A DNA stretch of 64,000 nucleotides from Linanthus parryae (taxonomy: Eukaryota; Streptophyta; Magnoliopsida; Ericales; Polemoniaceae). The DNA lies in assembly GCA_023055425.1 (NCBI GenBank), contig JALGPY010000002.1:123454088-123518087 (forward strand). Direction: 5' to 3'. Shown piece after piece: positions 1-10,617 of this stretch. A model generated the notes under the pieces. The model did not search any database and had not been told where the DNA came from. It saw only the letters and a list, made by a program, of their open reading frames with translations. Every line of letters begins with the position of its first letter. Position 1 is the stretch's first letter. The position numbers were made by a program, and so were the translations under genes.

Positions 1-2073
1 GTCAAGTGTAGAGAGCCTTTGCTGGATGGCCAACCAAAGAATGAATGAGCATCTGGGAATGTGTAGCTTATGCCAACACAGCTTGTGCCAATGAGCCTGA
101 GGTCTTTTATCTCTAAGAAGATTCCAAGCTGAAGTGATAGTGTAATCACCAGTTGGGTCTTCAGTCCAAATAACAGAGTCAGCAGCAGTAGAAGGCAGTG
201 GTAACTGAGATGTAAGATGGGAGATCTCACTCATGTAGTGAGCATTGGGACTAGGCCAGACCCATTGAGAATCATGTATGATCTCACTAACCTTAGCATC
301 CAAAGAAGAAGCAGCTTCAAATACAATTCTATCATTAATATGAGCAAGAATAGGGCCTCCAGGGAGCCAATTATCAAACCAGAGAAAGGTGGAGGTGCCA
401 TTTCCAATAGAGTGTTTGAAATGGATCCTGAAAGTCTCCTTGAGGCCTATGAGTTTTCTCCATATCCAAGAAGCTTTGCTAGGGCATTTTAGTCTCCAGA
501 AAGACTTACCTCTGATCAAGTAGGTGTGTACCCAACTAGTCCAGTAAGAAGTGTTCTTATTGGAAATAATAGACCACATATGTTTGCCAATTGCAGCCTT
601 GTTCCAGGTTTTAGAGCACTTAATACCCAGGCCCCCTTCTTTGTAGGGATGACAAATTTGATCCCAAGAGATTTTAGCACCAGAACTCTTTAAATCTGAA
701 CCATTCCACAGAAACTTCCTCATAATAGCTTCCATATCCTTGTGGACTCTAACAGGAAGAATGAAGATTGATGACCAGTAGACTTGAATAGAGAATAGCA
801 GGGTTTTGATGATTTGCACTCTGCCTGCATAAGATAGATATTTGGTAGCCCAGTGCTTCATTCTGCTAGTGAGTTTGTCAATAAGAGGCCTGCACTCATT
901 AAAACTGAGTTTTGTGGTTATCAAAGGCACTCCCAAGTAGGTAACAGGGAGAGTGCCAATTTGATAACCAAGCAGCTGGATGATCTGATCAGAGAGAGCT
1001 GAGTCAAGCCCTGACAAATAAACATTACTTTTCTGGGGATTAGGAGTCAGCCCAGAAAGAGAACTGAAGAGGATTAAACCCTCCTTAATAAGCTTGACAG
1101 AAGCAACAGTCCCCTTGCAGAAAATCATTAGATCATCTGCAAAACAGAGGTTAACTATTTTCTCTTTTTGGCACCTCCAGTGGTATTCAAACTGAGGTTG
1201 AATAGCTTGATGGTGGAGGATTCCAGAGAGAACATTCATGATAATAACAAACAGGTAGGGGAACATGGGATCCCCCTGCCTCAAGCCTTTAGTGCCTCTA
1301 AAATAACCACACAAAGCACCATTAATTGAAACAGAGAATGAAGCAGTACATACACATTCTCTTATCCAAGAGATGAAGACTGGATGAAAATTAAGGCATT
1401 GGAGAGTGGCAATAAGAAAACTCCAATCCACATTGTCATAGGCCTTCATAAGGTCTATCTTCATGGCACATCTAGGACCCTGGTTGTCAAAATGATAATT
1501 CCTCATAAGCTCTTGTGAAATGAAAATATTGTCTGAGATCTTCCTCCCTTTGATGAAAGCTGATTGGGAAGGGTGGATAAGGTGGGGGAGGACACTCTTA
1601 AACCTATTTGCAATAATTTTGGATATAACTTTGTATGTGGTAGTGCAACAAGAGATAGGTCTATATTGTGAGACCTTTTTAGGCTCCTCAACTTTGGGGA
1701 CCAAGGCAATGGCTGTGGAGTTTATGGCTTTGAGGAGAGAACCTGTAGCAAAGAACTCAAGAACAACATCTATCACATCTTCTTTAACAGTGTTCCAGGA
1801 GAGCTTAAAGAAAGAAGCTGGGTAACCATCTGGGCCAGGAGCCTTGTTAGAAGGCAGGGAGTGCAAAGTAAGCTCAATTTCTTCTCTTGTAACAGCCCTA
1901 ACCATGTCCCTTTTCTGCTCCTCAGTCAAGGTTTTAGTAATAAAGCTGCTGAGATGGTTTGGATCAACAGGAGGAGTAGAAACAGGAGACCCCAACAAAT
2001 TTTTGAAGTAGTTGACAAACTCATTTTGAATCTCTTCTTTGCTAGTCAATTGAAGGCCATTCTCAGTAGTGAG

Positions 2074-2115
2074 AGTAACAATTTTGTTCTTCAAGAGAAG
2101 AACAAAATTGTTACT
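2074..2115. repeat. 18-bp perfect inverted repeat at the 5' junction of the nested insertion
   Basis: AGTAACAATTTTGTTCTT (2074-2091) is followed after six bases by its exact reverse complement (2098-2115). The left arm is target DNA of LINE A and the right arm is extra sequence at the 5' end of the insertion. This fits filler DNA copied from the opposite target strand during second-strand priming. Confidence 0.9.
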
Positions 2116-2830
2116 ATCACTCCGACGAACCTGTGGGTTTCCGGTGGGCGAACGACGGTTGATTACTGTGCTTGGCGGAAGAGCTGATCATTGATGTTGT
2201 TTCTGATGACTATTCACCATCGAATCTGTGATTATCTCCGATCTTTAGAGAATGGTTTGTATGGGGAGATGGATCTGTGATTCTGGTCGAAGAGATAGGC
2301 TTGAGTTCTTCAGATTAAGTTTGCTCCGACAACCACCACAGAGGTTTTCCGGCGACGCTGGTTGATGGCGTTCAATGGCTGAGATTTGTGCACGTGGCAC
2401 CTCCATCACCATCCAGTGGTGTGACCGGTGTAGTGAGAAATAGTTTATTGCTGTATATTGGTACTTGACCCCCTCACATCACACTGGTCATTGTTGCTTT
2501 CGGCTGTTTGTCACCCATGTGGGTCTTGACTTGACTAGGCAGTGATGATGAAATTGATTACTCATCTGAGCCTTTTGTTTTTTCCTCCCCCACGCACTTA
2601 ATGTGAAATTTTATTGGGTTTGTTATGTGTAGTTAGGTTGGTCTGTCACTTGTTATCTACAAAATATAATTGTAATATTTCTGTGGTAGGTATCAGTGCT
2701 TGTTGTTGCTGCACCTTGTTGTAGCGGCTGTTTACCATAGTTTTACCTGGGGAATGCCCCTTGTAAACCTGTATTAATTTCTTCCCTATTAATCCAAAAT
2801 TTAAATTTCACCCAAAAAAAAAAAAAAAAA
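2096..2830 (+). mobile_element. Non-autonomous LINE-tailed element, copy 1 (5'-truncated), nested in LINE A ORF2
   Basis: The insertion is flanked by a 12-bp target-site duplication TTGTTCTTCAAG (2084-2095 and 2831-2842) and ends in the LINE tail CCTGGGGAATGCCCCTTG...TTTCACCC followed by poly(A). The body (about 2119-2735) has no LINE ORF2 homology. It aligns with the 3' half of the element at 7690-8858 through stretches such as GGTTTGTATGGGGA and ACTCATCTGAGCCTTTT. It is therefore a 5'-truncated copy of the same family. No convincing protein is encoded. Confidence 0.85.
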
Positions 2831-3994
2831 TTGTTCTTCAAGTTCCTCCCCTTCACCATTCTAAAAAAGTAGCCAGTGTTTTTGTCTCCCAAGTTGATCC
2901 ACTTATCCCTAGATTTTTGTTTGAAGAAACTCTCCTCTGCACTAGAGATTTTGGCATAGTTAGTAGTAGCTTGTCTTTCTAAGTCTCTGAGGCTGCCATT
3001 ACCAGGATCACTATCAACAGCTTTTTGGAGAGTCTCCAAGTGATCTCTAGCATCATGAACCCTTTGAGAAATGTTGCTATAGTGCTGTTTGTTGAAATTC
3101 TTGAGAGGCTGCTTGAGAGTCTTGAGTTTTATAGTGAGGCCATACTGCTTGGAACCCTGAACTGGAGTTTGCCAATGTTGGTGAACAAAATCCCCATAAC
3201 CATCATGACTAGCCCAGAGATCAAAGAATCTGAAGGAGGTACCTGTGAAGTTTTGGTTATTGCCCAGGTTTACCACAATTGGGGTGTGGTCTGAAGTGAG
3301 CATGGAGGCAAACTGGGCATAGGAGTTAGGGAACACATCATCCCAATTAGTATTCACCATAGCTCTATCAATCTTGGTAGATATAGGGTTCTGCTCTTGC
3401 TTGTTGGACCATGTATACTGAAAACCTGTGGCTCTAAGATCCAGAAGCTCAGAGTTATAAACACATTGGTTAAACTCCTCACAGTGGGATGGCCAGCTGG
3501 AGAAGCCACCATATTTATCATAGATGAATTTAGGAGCATTAAAGTCTCCTAGAACCATCCAGGGGTCAAGAGGAAGTTGAGAAGCAATGCTGCAAATATT
3601 TTGCCAAAGCTGTCTTCTTTCAAGGTAGTGGTTAAACCCATAAACAAAAGTGGTAAAGAAAGAGATGCCAGTCTCCAGAAGCTGAATGTGGCAATGAATT
3701 AATTGTGCTGAGTCAAAAATCTTATCAACCTTCACAACAAGAGGATTCCAGAGGACAACAATTCTACCAAGAGGGTGGTGGTTGAGATTGTGACAAAAAA
3801 CCCAGTCCTTATTTATGTTAAACATAACTGACTGGATATTAGGCAGCTTCACCTTGGTTTCAAGGAGGCAAAAAAGAGGAAGTTTATACTCCTTGATCAG
3901 AAATTTTACATCAGCCTGCCTAGTGGGGTCATTGAGACCCCTAGTGTTCCAAGTGCAAAAATACATGGATCACTACAAAAAGATGTGACAGGGA

Positions 3995-5704
3995 CTACCT
4001 CCTGCCTCTAGAACCAGAATTGGTCCTAGGGTTCAGATGCCTTATAGCTTGGAGAGGCCTTTTAGCTAGACCCTGTGTCTTCTTCTTCTTCTTAGAAGAA
4101 ACTGGAGTCCATCCTTCTTCAGGGGGGGAATTAGGAGAAGGGCTGGGAGAAGGGTTAGGAGTGTGGTGGTGAAGGATAGGTTGAAGGTCCTCCAATCCCA
4201 AAAAGTTGCAAGAAGGGGTGGCTGAGGTGTTATCCTCTCTAGAAGTACTGGTATGAGAGGGAGATAAAACCTGGGTGGGTGAGGGAGTAGGAGTTAATCC
4301 AGGGGTGGTGTTAACAAAACCATCAATCCCATCAATCCCAGGAGTGTCAAGAAGGCTATCATTGGGGACCTCTTCATCATGGTCCCTGTACATGGATTTA
4401 GCCTTGTCTTGCAAAGCTGCAAAATGAGAACTAACTGGAATAGGTCTAGAGATAGCATGAAGCTGGTCAATTAGGGAAGTGGCTGGGAGAGGTTTAGTAA
4501 TGGTTCTCCAGTCTGGGGGCTGCTCTGGGACAGTGGAGTTGGGGGCTGGAGCTGGGATGGTACTTTCAGGCTCTCTAGGAATTTCTACATTCATGTGCTG
4601 GGCTTGATCACTATTCAAATCCAGTGGCTCCTTAGTAGCAATAGGGCGCCAAACTTTCTTTGAAGCATTGCAGTCATGCCCAAAGACCTCACACTTGCTA
4701 CATCTCTGTGGGAGTGGAGGCACTTCAATATACACCTCAACTTCTTCTCCTTCCTCATCATAAGCCTTGAAGCTTTGTGGTATAACTGTTTTGGTATCAA
4801 TCTCAATACAAGCTCTTGCAAAGGAGATCCTTGTTCTCTCTTTTGTTTGTCTATCCGCGCATAGGGGTTTGCTAAAAGGACTGCAAACATAACCAAGCCC
4901 ATCCTCGTCCCAAAGCTCAATAGGAAGGTTGTACAGACGGATCCAAATTGGAATTCTTTGATGGTTGATCTTGGACATATTTAACATAGGAGTCCACTGC
5001 TTAAGCATAAGTGGTCTACTTCCCACATGCCACGGACCACCTTCAAGAACTTCAAGACACTCTTGGATAGTATCAAACATGAATAGATAGACTCCTTCAT
5101 CGTTTGCCTGGACTTTCCTCAAGCCAGATTTACCCCAGAGAGCCTCTACTGATTCTTTCATGTAGGAGAAACCAAATCTCTTTCCCAAAGTATAGCCAAC
5201 TAAACAAGAGGTAAAACGAGTTTCTTTTTGGATAGACTTGGGGATAAAGAGCTTACCATCAATTATCTTAGCTTGGGGATGGTAGCTGAGTTTGACTCCT
5301 GGTCGGATACCACTAACAGTCTTCTCCTTCCAAGAGGTAGGAGGAGCGCTAGTTGTCATTGGAGCTGAGCTGTTTTGACCTGGCAGAGGAGGGAAATCCG
5401 AGTTCCTGTGGGTAGGAAGTGAGTCACTGGCCTTAAGAGGAACTTCATAAGAGTACGACGCCAGAAAACCAGGGTGAATCGCCGTTGAAGCTCGGTTCTG
5501 GTTGGGGTCTGGTTGGAGCTTATCTCCAGCTCCCGAGGAGATATGAGTGGTTCTGGAAGGCCCTATGGCGGCGATGCGGTGAGGGTAAGGGGTAGGGGGA
5601 TCTCCAGTGACACGGTCATTAGCCGGCTGAACTAACTGATTCGAAGATGTCTCAGCTAGGCCACCGGACATGGAGTCCGGTGGCCTGAGAGGGGGGGATT
5701 GCAT
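3995..5704 (-). CDS. LINE A ORF1: DUF4283/zinc-knuckle RNA-binding protein
   Basis: This 569-residue frame is intact and precedes ORF2 by 28 nt. Residues 1-150 are low-complexity and Pro/Ser-rich. About 148-330 match the plant LINE ORF1 DUF4283 region (KLFIPKSIQ, LVGYTLGKRFGFSYMKE, GGPWHVGSRPLMLKQW, RIPIWIRLYNLPIELWDE). A short zinc knuckle RCSKCEVFGHDC lies near residue 334. The tail is acidic and Pro/Ser-rich, ending in a basic patch KKKKK and SRGRR. ORF1 proteins of this class bind element RNA to form the retrotransposition particle. The start is the first ATG giving the full domain, and an equivalent layout is seen in LINE D. Confidence 0.92.
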   Translation of the reverse strand: MQSPPLRPPDSMSGGLAETSSNQLVQPANDRVTGDPPTPYPHRIAAIGPSRTTHISSGAGDKLQPDPNQNRASTAIHPGFLASYSYEVPLKASDSLPTHRNSDFPPLPGQNSSAPMTTSAPPTSWKEKTVSGIRPGVKLSYHPQAKIIDGKLFIPKSIQKETRFTSCLVGYTLGKRFGFSYMKESVEALWGKSGLRKVQANDEGVYLFMFDTIQECLEVLEGGPWHVGSRPLMLKQWTPMLNMSKINHQRIPIWIRLYNLPIELWDEDGLGYVCSPFSKPLCADRQTKERTRISFARACIEIDTKTVIPQSFKAYDEEGEEVEVYIEVPPLPQRCSKCEVFGHDCNASKKVWRPIATKEPLDLNSDQAQHMNVEIPREPESTIPAPAPNSTVPEQPPDWRTITKPLPATSLIDQLHAISRPIPVSSHFAALQDKAKSMYRDHDEEVPNDSLLDTPGIDGIDGFVNTTPGLTPTPSPTQVLSPSHTSTSREDNTSATPSCNFLGLEDLQPILHHHTPNPSPSPSPNSPPEEGWTPVSSKKKKKTQGLAKRPLQAIRHLNPRTNSGSRGRR

Positions 5705-5894
5705 AGGAGCTGCTTAAAACATAGGATGAAGGGATCTTGAATTGAAGATAAAAGAGTGGAGATCTGGGAAATTGAAGAAGAAAACACAATTACCAGAACA
5801 TTAAATCAAGATCTAGGAAAGATCAAACTGTTTCTAGGAGAAGATGGAAAAGGTAGAGAGAGGTGAGAGCATTTTCTCACACTAGAACATTCTC

Positions 5895-7675
5895 TGTTGG
5901 TCGATGACTTTGTAAGGGGTTGTACAACGATTAACTTTGACTTTAGAGTTGGTCGATGACTTTATTTGTCGAGAAGTAGTGGTTTGATCTAGTGGACACC
6001 GCAACGTTAAAAAATTGACATTAACCTTTGACTTTAGAGTTGGTCGATGACTTTATTTGTCCAAAAGTAGTGGTTTGAGCTAGTGGACACCGCAACCCTA
6101 AAAATCTGAGATTGAACTTTGACTTTAGAGTTGGTCGATGACTTTTTTTAACCAAAAGTAGTGGTTTGAGCTAGTGAACACCGCAACAGTAAAAAATTGA
6201 GATTAAGCTTTTGTTTTTAGAGTAGGTCGATGACTTTATTTTGCCAAAAGTAGTGGTTTCAGCTAGTGGACACCGCAACTTTAAAAATTTGAGATTAAGC
6301 TTTGACTTTAGATGGTCGATGACTTTATTTGAGCAAAAGCAGAGGGTTTGAGCTAGTGGAAACCGCAACGTTAAAAATTTGAGATAAATTTGACTTTAGA
6401 GTAGGTTGATGACTTTATTTGACCAAAAGTAGTGGTTTGGCCGCAACGTTAAAAATTTGAGATTAAACTTTGACTTAAGAGTTGGTCGATGACTTTATTT
6501 GACCAAAAGTAGTAGTGGTTTGAGCTAGTGGACATCGCAAGACTAAAAATTTGAGATTAACCTTTGACTTTAGAGTTGGTTGATGACTTTATTTGACCAA
6601 AAGTAGTTGTTTGGGGTAGTGGCACCGCAACGTTAAACATTTGAGATTGACCTTTGACTTTAGAGTTTGTCGATTACTTTATTTGACCAAAAGAAGTGGT
6701 TTGAGCTAGTGGACACCGCAACGTTAAAAATTTGAGATTAACTTTGAATTTAGAGTTGGTCGATGATTTTATTAAACCATTAGTAGTGGTTTGAGCTAGT
6801 AAAAACCGCAACGGTAAAACATTTAGATTAACTTTGACTATTGAGTTGGTCGATGACTTTACTTGACCAAAAGTAGTGGTTTGAGCTAGTGGACACCGCA
6901 ACGTTAAAAATTTGAGATTAACTTTGACTTTAGAGTTGGTCGATGACTTTATTTGTCGAGAAGTAGTGGTTTGAGCTAGTGGACACCGCAACGTTAAAAA
7001 ATTGACATTATCCTTTGACTTTAGAGTTGGTCGATGACTTTATTTGTCCAAAAGTAGTGGTTTGAGCTAGTGGACACCGCAACCCTAGAAATCTGAGATT
7101 GAACTTTGACTTTAGAGTTGGTCGATGACTTTTTTTAACCAAAAGTAGTGGTTTGAGCTAGTGAACACCGCAACAGTAAAAAATTGAGATTAACCTTTTG
7201 TTTTAAGAGTAGGTCGATGACTTTATTTTGCCAAAAGAAGTGGTTTGAGCTAGTGGACACCGCAACGTTAAAAATTTGAGATTAAGCTTTGACTTTAGAT
7301 GGTCGATGACTTTATTTGAGCAAAAGTACAGGGTTTGAGCTAGTGGAAACCGCAACGTTAAAAATTTGAGATAACTTTGACTTTAGAGTAGGTTGATGAC
7401 TTTATTTGACCAAAAGTAGTGGTTTGGCCGCAACGTTAAAAATTTGAGATTAAACTTTGACTTAAGAGTTGGTCGATGACTTTATTTGACCAAAAGTAGT
7501 GGTTTGAGCTAGTGGACATCGCAAGACTAAAAATTTGAGATTAACCTTTGACTTTAGAGTTGGTCGATGACTTTATTTGACCAAAAGTAGTTGTTTGGGG
7601 TAGTAGCACCGCAACGTTAAACATTTGAGATTGACCTTTGACTTTAGAGCTTGTCGATTACTTTATTTGACCAAA
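5895..7675 (+). repeat. 91-bp satellite array, block 1
   Basis: Tandem monomers start GTTGGTCGATGACTTTATTT and continue GACCAAAAGTAGTGGTTTGA, GCTAGTGGACACCGCAACGT, then TAAAAATTTGAGATTAACCT and TTGACTTTAGA (91 bp; 90-bp variants are common). A higher-order register is visible: the variant TTATTTGTCGAGAAG recurs near 5962 and 6949, about 987 bp or 11 monomers apart, with matching neighbours (for example GCAACCCTA near 6092 and 7079). No gene is seen in this block. Confidence 0.95.
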
Positions 7676-7689
7676 ACAAGTGGTTTGAG

Positions 7690-8858
7690 TAGTCCTGTTT
7701 GATCCGAAAATCGGATTTTGGTTTGCTGGGTTATGTTTTTTTGTGTTCTTGGTTCTCTCGATCCATTTTGAGATCTATGTGTTCTGGGTGATGCTTCAAC
7801 TGATTAAGAGCTGGTATTTACTGCCTTGATTTGTAACCCTTTGTGAGTCTTGAACTCATCTTAATGATCGTCGGTGTGTTCTTAATGGTTATGATGTATC
7901 TTCACTTGTTTTTCACCGATTGGATCTGAGACTATTGGGATTCGTTCTCGTTGATCTTCTATCTCTGTGATTTGATTAACGTTGAGCGTTCGTGGTTCGT
8001 TAGGCTTGACTGGACTTGCCTTGGGACATCGCTGAATCCACCGTGAAAGATGGAGCCGACTGCAACTCATCGGGGAGTTGCTCCGAAATCCTTCCACCAG
8101 CATGACCGAAGAGACGATTCCGATCTTTCGGACTGGTTTGTATGGGGAATCAGACACTCTGGACTGGGTCGAAGTGAGGGATTTTGGGTTTCGCTTACGA
8201 TTGAGATGGTAGTCAGCTCCGACGGACACGGTGGGACTCCGGTGGGTTAACGGCGATGGAGTTCTGAGTGGGTAGAAGAGCAACTCTCCGATGAAGATTC
8301 CGATGACTATCCACCATTCTCGATGCTTATCGATGGTCGAAGAGGTGGTCTTTGGTGCTTCTGGCCTGTGGAAGTTCCGACAACCCAAACAGAGCTTCTC
8401 CGGCGTTTTTCTGGGTGATGGTTTGAACGCTTAAGATGTGTGCTACGTGGCACATCCATCTCCATCCATTGTTGTGACATGTTGTGAGAATTAGTTTATT
8501 GTTGTACTTGATTATTTGATCCCCTCACTTCTGTCGCCTGTCTCTTTCGGTTCACATCGACCATGTGGGTTCTCTAGGCAATGATGATGGTTTTGACAAC
8601 TCATCTGAGCCTTTTTTCCTCATCCCCCTCTGCACAATTATTGTAACATTTTACGATGGGATGGGTCTCTGTTGGCACTTTGTTACATCACTGTTAATCT
8701 AAAAATTGTAATATCTTTTAGTGATAGGTTACAGTGTATGTATTTGTAGTTCTTTGTTGGTGCGGTTTTAGCGCTAGCTTGACCTGGGGAATGCCCCTTG
8801 TAAACCTGTACTTATTTGATTCCCGATATATCCAAAATTTACATCTTACCCAAAAAAA
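7690..8858 (+). mobile_element. Non-autonomous LINE-tailed element, copy 2 (longest copy, 1169 bp)
   Basis: The element is inserted in a satellite monomer and flanked by the 14-bp duplication ACAAGTGGTTTGAG (7676-7689 and 8859-8872). It ends with the LINE-type tail ACCTGGGGAATGCCCCTTG...ATCTTACCC plus eight A. The 1.0-kb body has no ORF1 or ORF2 homology. It has GC-richer segments unlike the satellite (for example GTGGGACTCCGGTGGG near 8230), which could be captured host sequence. The only longer frames (168 codons at 8388-7882 minus, 66 codons plus) resemble nothing I recognise. Mobilisation in trans by the neighbouring LINE family is inferred from the shared tail. Confidence 0.85.
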
Positions 8859-10606
8859 ACAAGTGGTTTGAGCTAGTGGACACAGCAACGTTAAAAATTT
8901 GAGATTAACTTTGAATTTAGAGTTGGTCGATGATTTTATTAAACCAAAAGTAGTTGTTTGAGCTAGTAAAAACCGCAACGGTAAAACATTGAGATTAACT
9001 TTGACTATTTAAAGTTACCCAAAAAAAAAAAAAACTTTGACTATTGAGTTGGTCGATGACTTTACTTGACCAAAAGTAGTGGTTTGAGCTAGTGGACACC
9101 GCAACGTTAAAAATTTGAGATTAACTTTGACTTTAGAGTTGGTCGATGACTTATTTGACCGAATGCAGTGATTTGACCTAATGGACACTGAAACGCTAAA
9201 AATATGAGTTTAACGTTTGACTTTAGAGTTGGTCGATGACTTTATTTGACCAAAAGTATTGGTTTGAGCTAGTGGACACCGCAAAGTTAAAAATTATTAA
9301 CCTTTGACTTTAGAGTTGGTCGATAACTTTATTTGACCAAAAATAGTGGTTTGAGCTAGAGGACACCACAACGTTAAAGGTTTGAGATTACCTTTGACTT
9401 TAGAGTTGGTCGATGACTTTATTTGACCAAAAGAAGTGGGTTGAGAAAGTGGACACCGCAACGTTAAAAATTTGAGATTAACCTTTGACATGGATGACTT
9501 TATTTGACCAAAAGTAGTGGTTTGAGGTAGTCGACACGGCAACGTTAAAAATTTGACATTAAGAGGTTAGCCAAAAATACGTTAAAAAATTGAGATTAAC
9601 TTTGACTTTAGAGTTGGTCGATGACTTTATCTGTCCAAAAGTAGTGGTTTGAGCTAGTGGACACCGCAAGGTTAAAAAATAAAGATAAATCTTTTACTTT
9701 TAGAGTTGGTCGATGACTTTATTTTACCAAAAGTAGTGGTTTGAGCTAGTGGACATGGGAACGCTAAAAATTTGAGATTGACCTTTGACTTTAGAGTTGG
9801 TCGATGACTTTATTTAACCAAAAGTAGTGGTTTGAGCTAGTGGACACCGCAACAGTAAAAAATTTAGACTTACCTTTTATTTTTAGAGTTGGTCGATGAC
9901 TTTATTTGATTAAAAGTAGTGGTTTGAGCTAGTGGACATCGCAACGTTATAAATTTGAGATTGACCTAAGATTTTAGAGTTGGTCGATGACTTTATTTAA
10001 CCAAAAGTAGTGGTTTGACCCGACACCGCAATAGTAAAAAATTGAGATTAAACTTTTATTTTTAGATTTGGTCAATGACTTTATTTGACCAAAAGTAGTG
10101 GTTTGAGCTATTGGACACCGCAACGTTAAAAATTTGAGATTAACTTTGACTTTAGAGTTGGTCGATGACTTTATTTGTCGAGAAGTTGTGGTTTGAGCTA
10201 GTGGACACCGCAACGTTAAAAAATTGACATTAACATTTGACTTTAGAGTTGGTCGATGACTTTATTTATCCAAAAGTAGTGGTTTGAGCTAGTGGACACT
10301 GCAACCCTAAAAATATGAGATTGAACTTTGACTTTAGAGTTGGTCGATGACTTTTTTTAACCAAAAGTAGTGGTTTGAGCTAGTGAACACCGCAACAGTA
10401 AAAAGTTGAGATTAAACTTTTGTTTTTAGAGTAGGTCGATGACTTTATTTCGCCAAAAGTAGTGGTTTGAGCTAGTGGACACCGCAACGTTAAATATTTG
10501 AGATTAAGCTTTGTCTTTAGATTGTCGATGACTTTATTTGAGCAAAATTAGAGGGTTTGAGCTAGTGGAAACTGCAACGTTAAAAATTTGAGATAACTTT
10601 GACTTT
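8859..10606 (+). repeat. 91-bp satellite array, block 2
   Basis: This continues the same array, with the same orientation and monomer. It holds one tiny LINE-tail insertion (9010-9032) and some diverged monomers around 9150-9590, including a short degenerate piece near 9563-9582. The TTATTTGTCGAGAAG variant recurs near 10171, keeping the higher-order register of block 1. No gene is seen. Confidence 0.94.
9010..9032 (+). mobile_element. Ultra-short LINE insertion: 3' tail plus poly(A) only
   Basis: The 23 nt read TAAAGTTACCC followed by A residues, which is the last few bases of the LINE 3' end. They are flanked by the 13-bp duplication AACTTTGACTATT (8997-9009 and 9033-9045). The direct repeat and the poly(A) identify it as a target-primed insertion truncated almost completely at the 5' side. 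Confidence 0.85.
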
Positions 10607-10617
10607 AGAGTAGGTTG

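Larger units (their letters stand above)
1..3966 (-). pseudogene. LINE A ORF2: APE endonuclease-reverse transcriptase, split by an insertion, partial
   Basis: ORF2 would nick target DNA and copy the element RNA by target-primed reverse transcription. The N-terminus shows the APE endonuclease motifs WNTRGLND (Asn7) and LLETKVK (Glu36), then LGDFNA and SDHTP. The RT fingers/palm follow (PGPDGY, SQSAFIKGR, LRQGDP, CFADDLM), then the thumb (MRKFLWNGSDLKSSGAK) and the start of the zf-RVT region at the left edge. I read the frame codon by codon from 2095 to position 1 and found no stop. The insertion plus one target duplication is 747 nt, a multiple of three, so the frames on either side are in register. 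With the insertion present, translation stops inside it at 2743. Confidence 0.92.
1..5894 (-). mobile_element. LINE A, L1-like non-LTR retrotransposon, 3' end outside window
   Basis: This is a plant L1-type LINE read on the minus strand. Its 5' UTR starts near 5894 where the satellite begins, followed by ORF1 (5704-3995), a 28-nt spacer and ORF2 (3966 to beyond position 1). The 5' end resembles those of LINE H and LINE D (a TCTAGTG...GCTCTCACCTCTCTC-like start), so it is probably complete at the 5' side. Both reading frames are open except for one nested insertion at 2096-2830, which makes this the best preserved LINE of its subfamily in the window. The 3' UTR and poly(A) lie outside the window. 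Confidence 0.93.

Noticed and set aside
1520..2187. Plus-strand open frames in the LINE A region
   Set aside because: They are antisense shadows of ORF2. The one at 1861-2187 runs across the insertion junction.
7882..8388. 168-codon minus-strand frame in the non-autonomous element
   Set aside because: No recognised domain and no counterpart in the truncated copy at 2096-2830. It is most likely chance in a GC-richer stretch.
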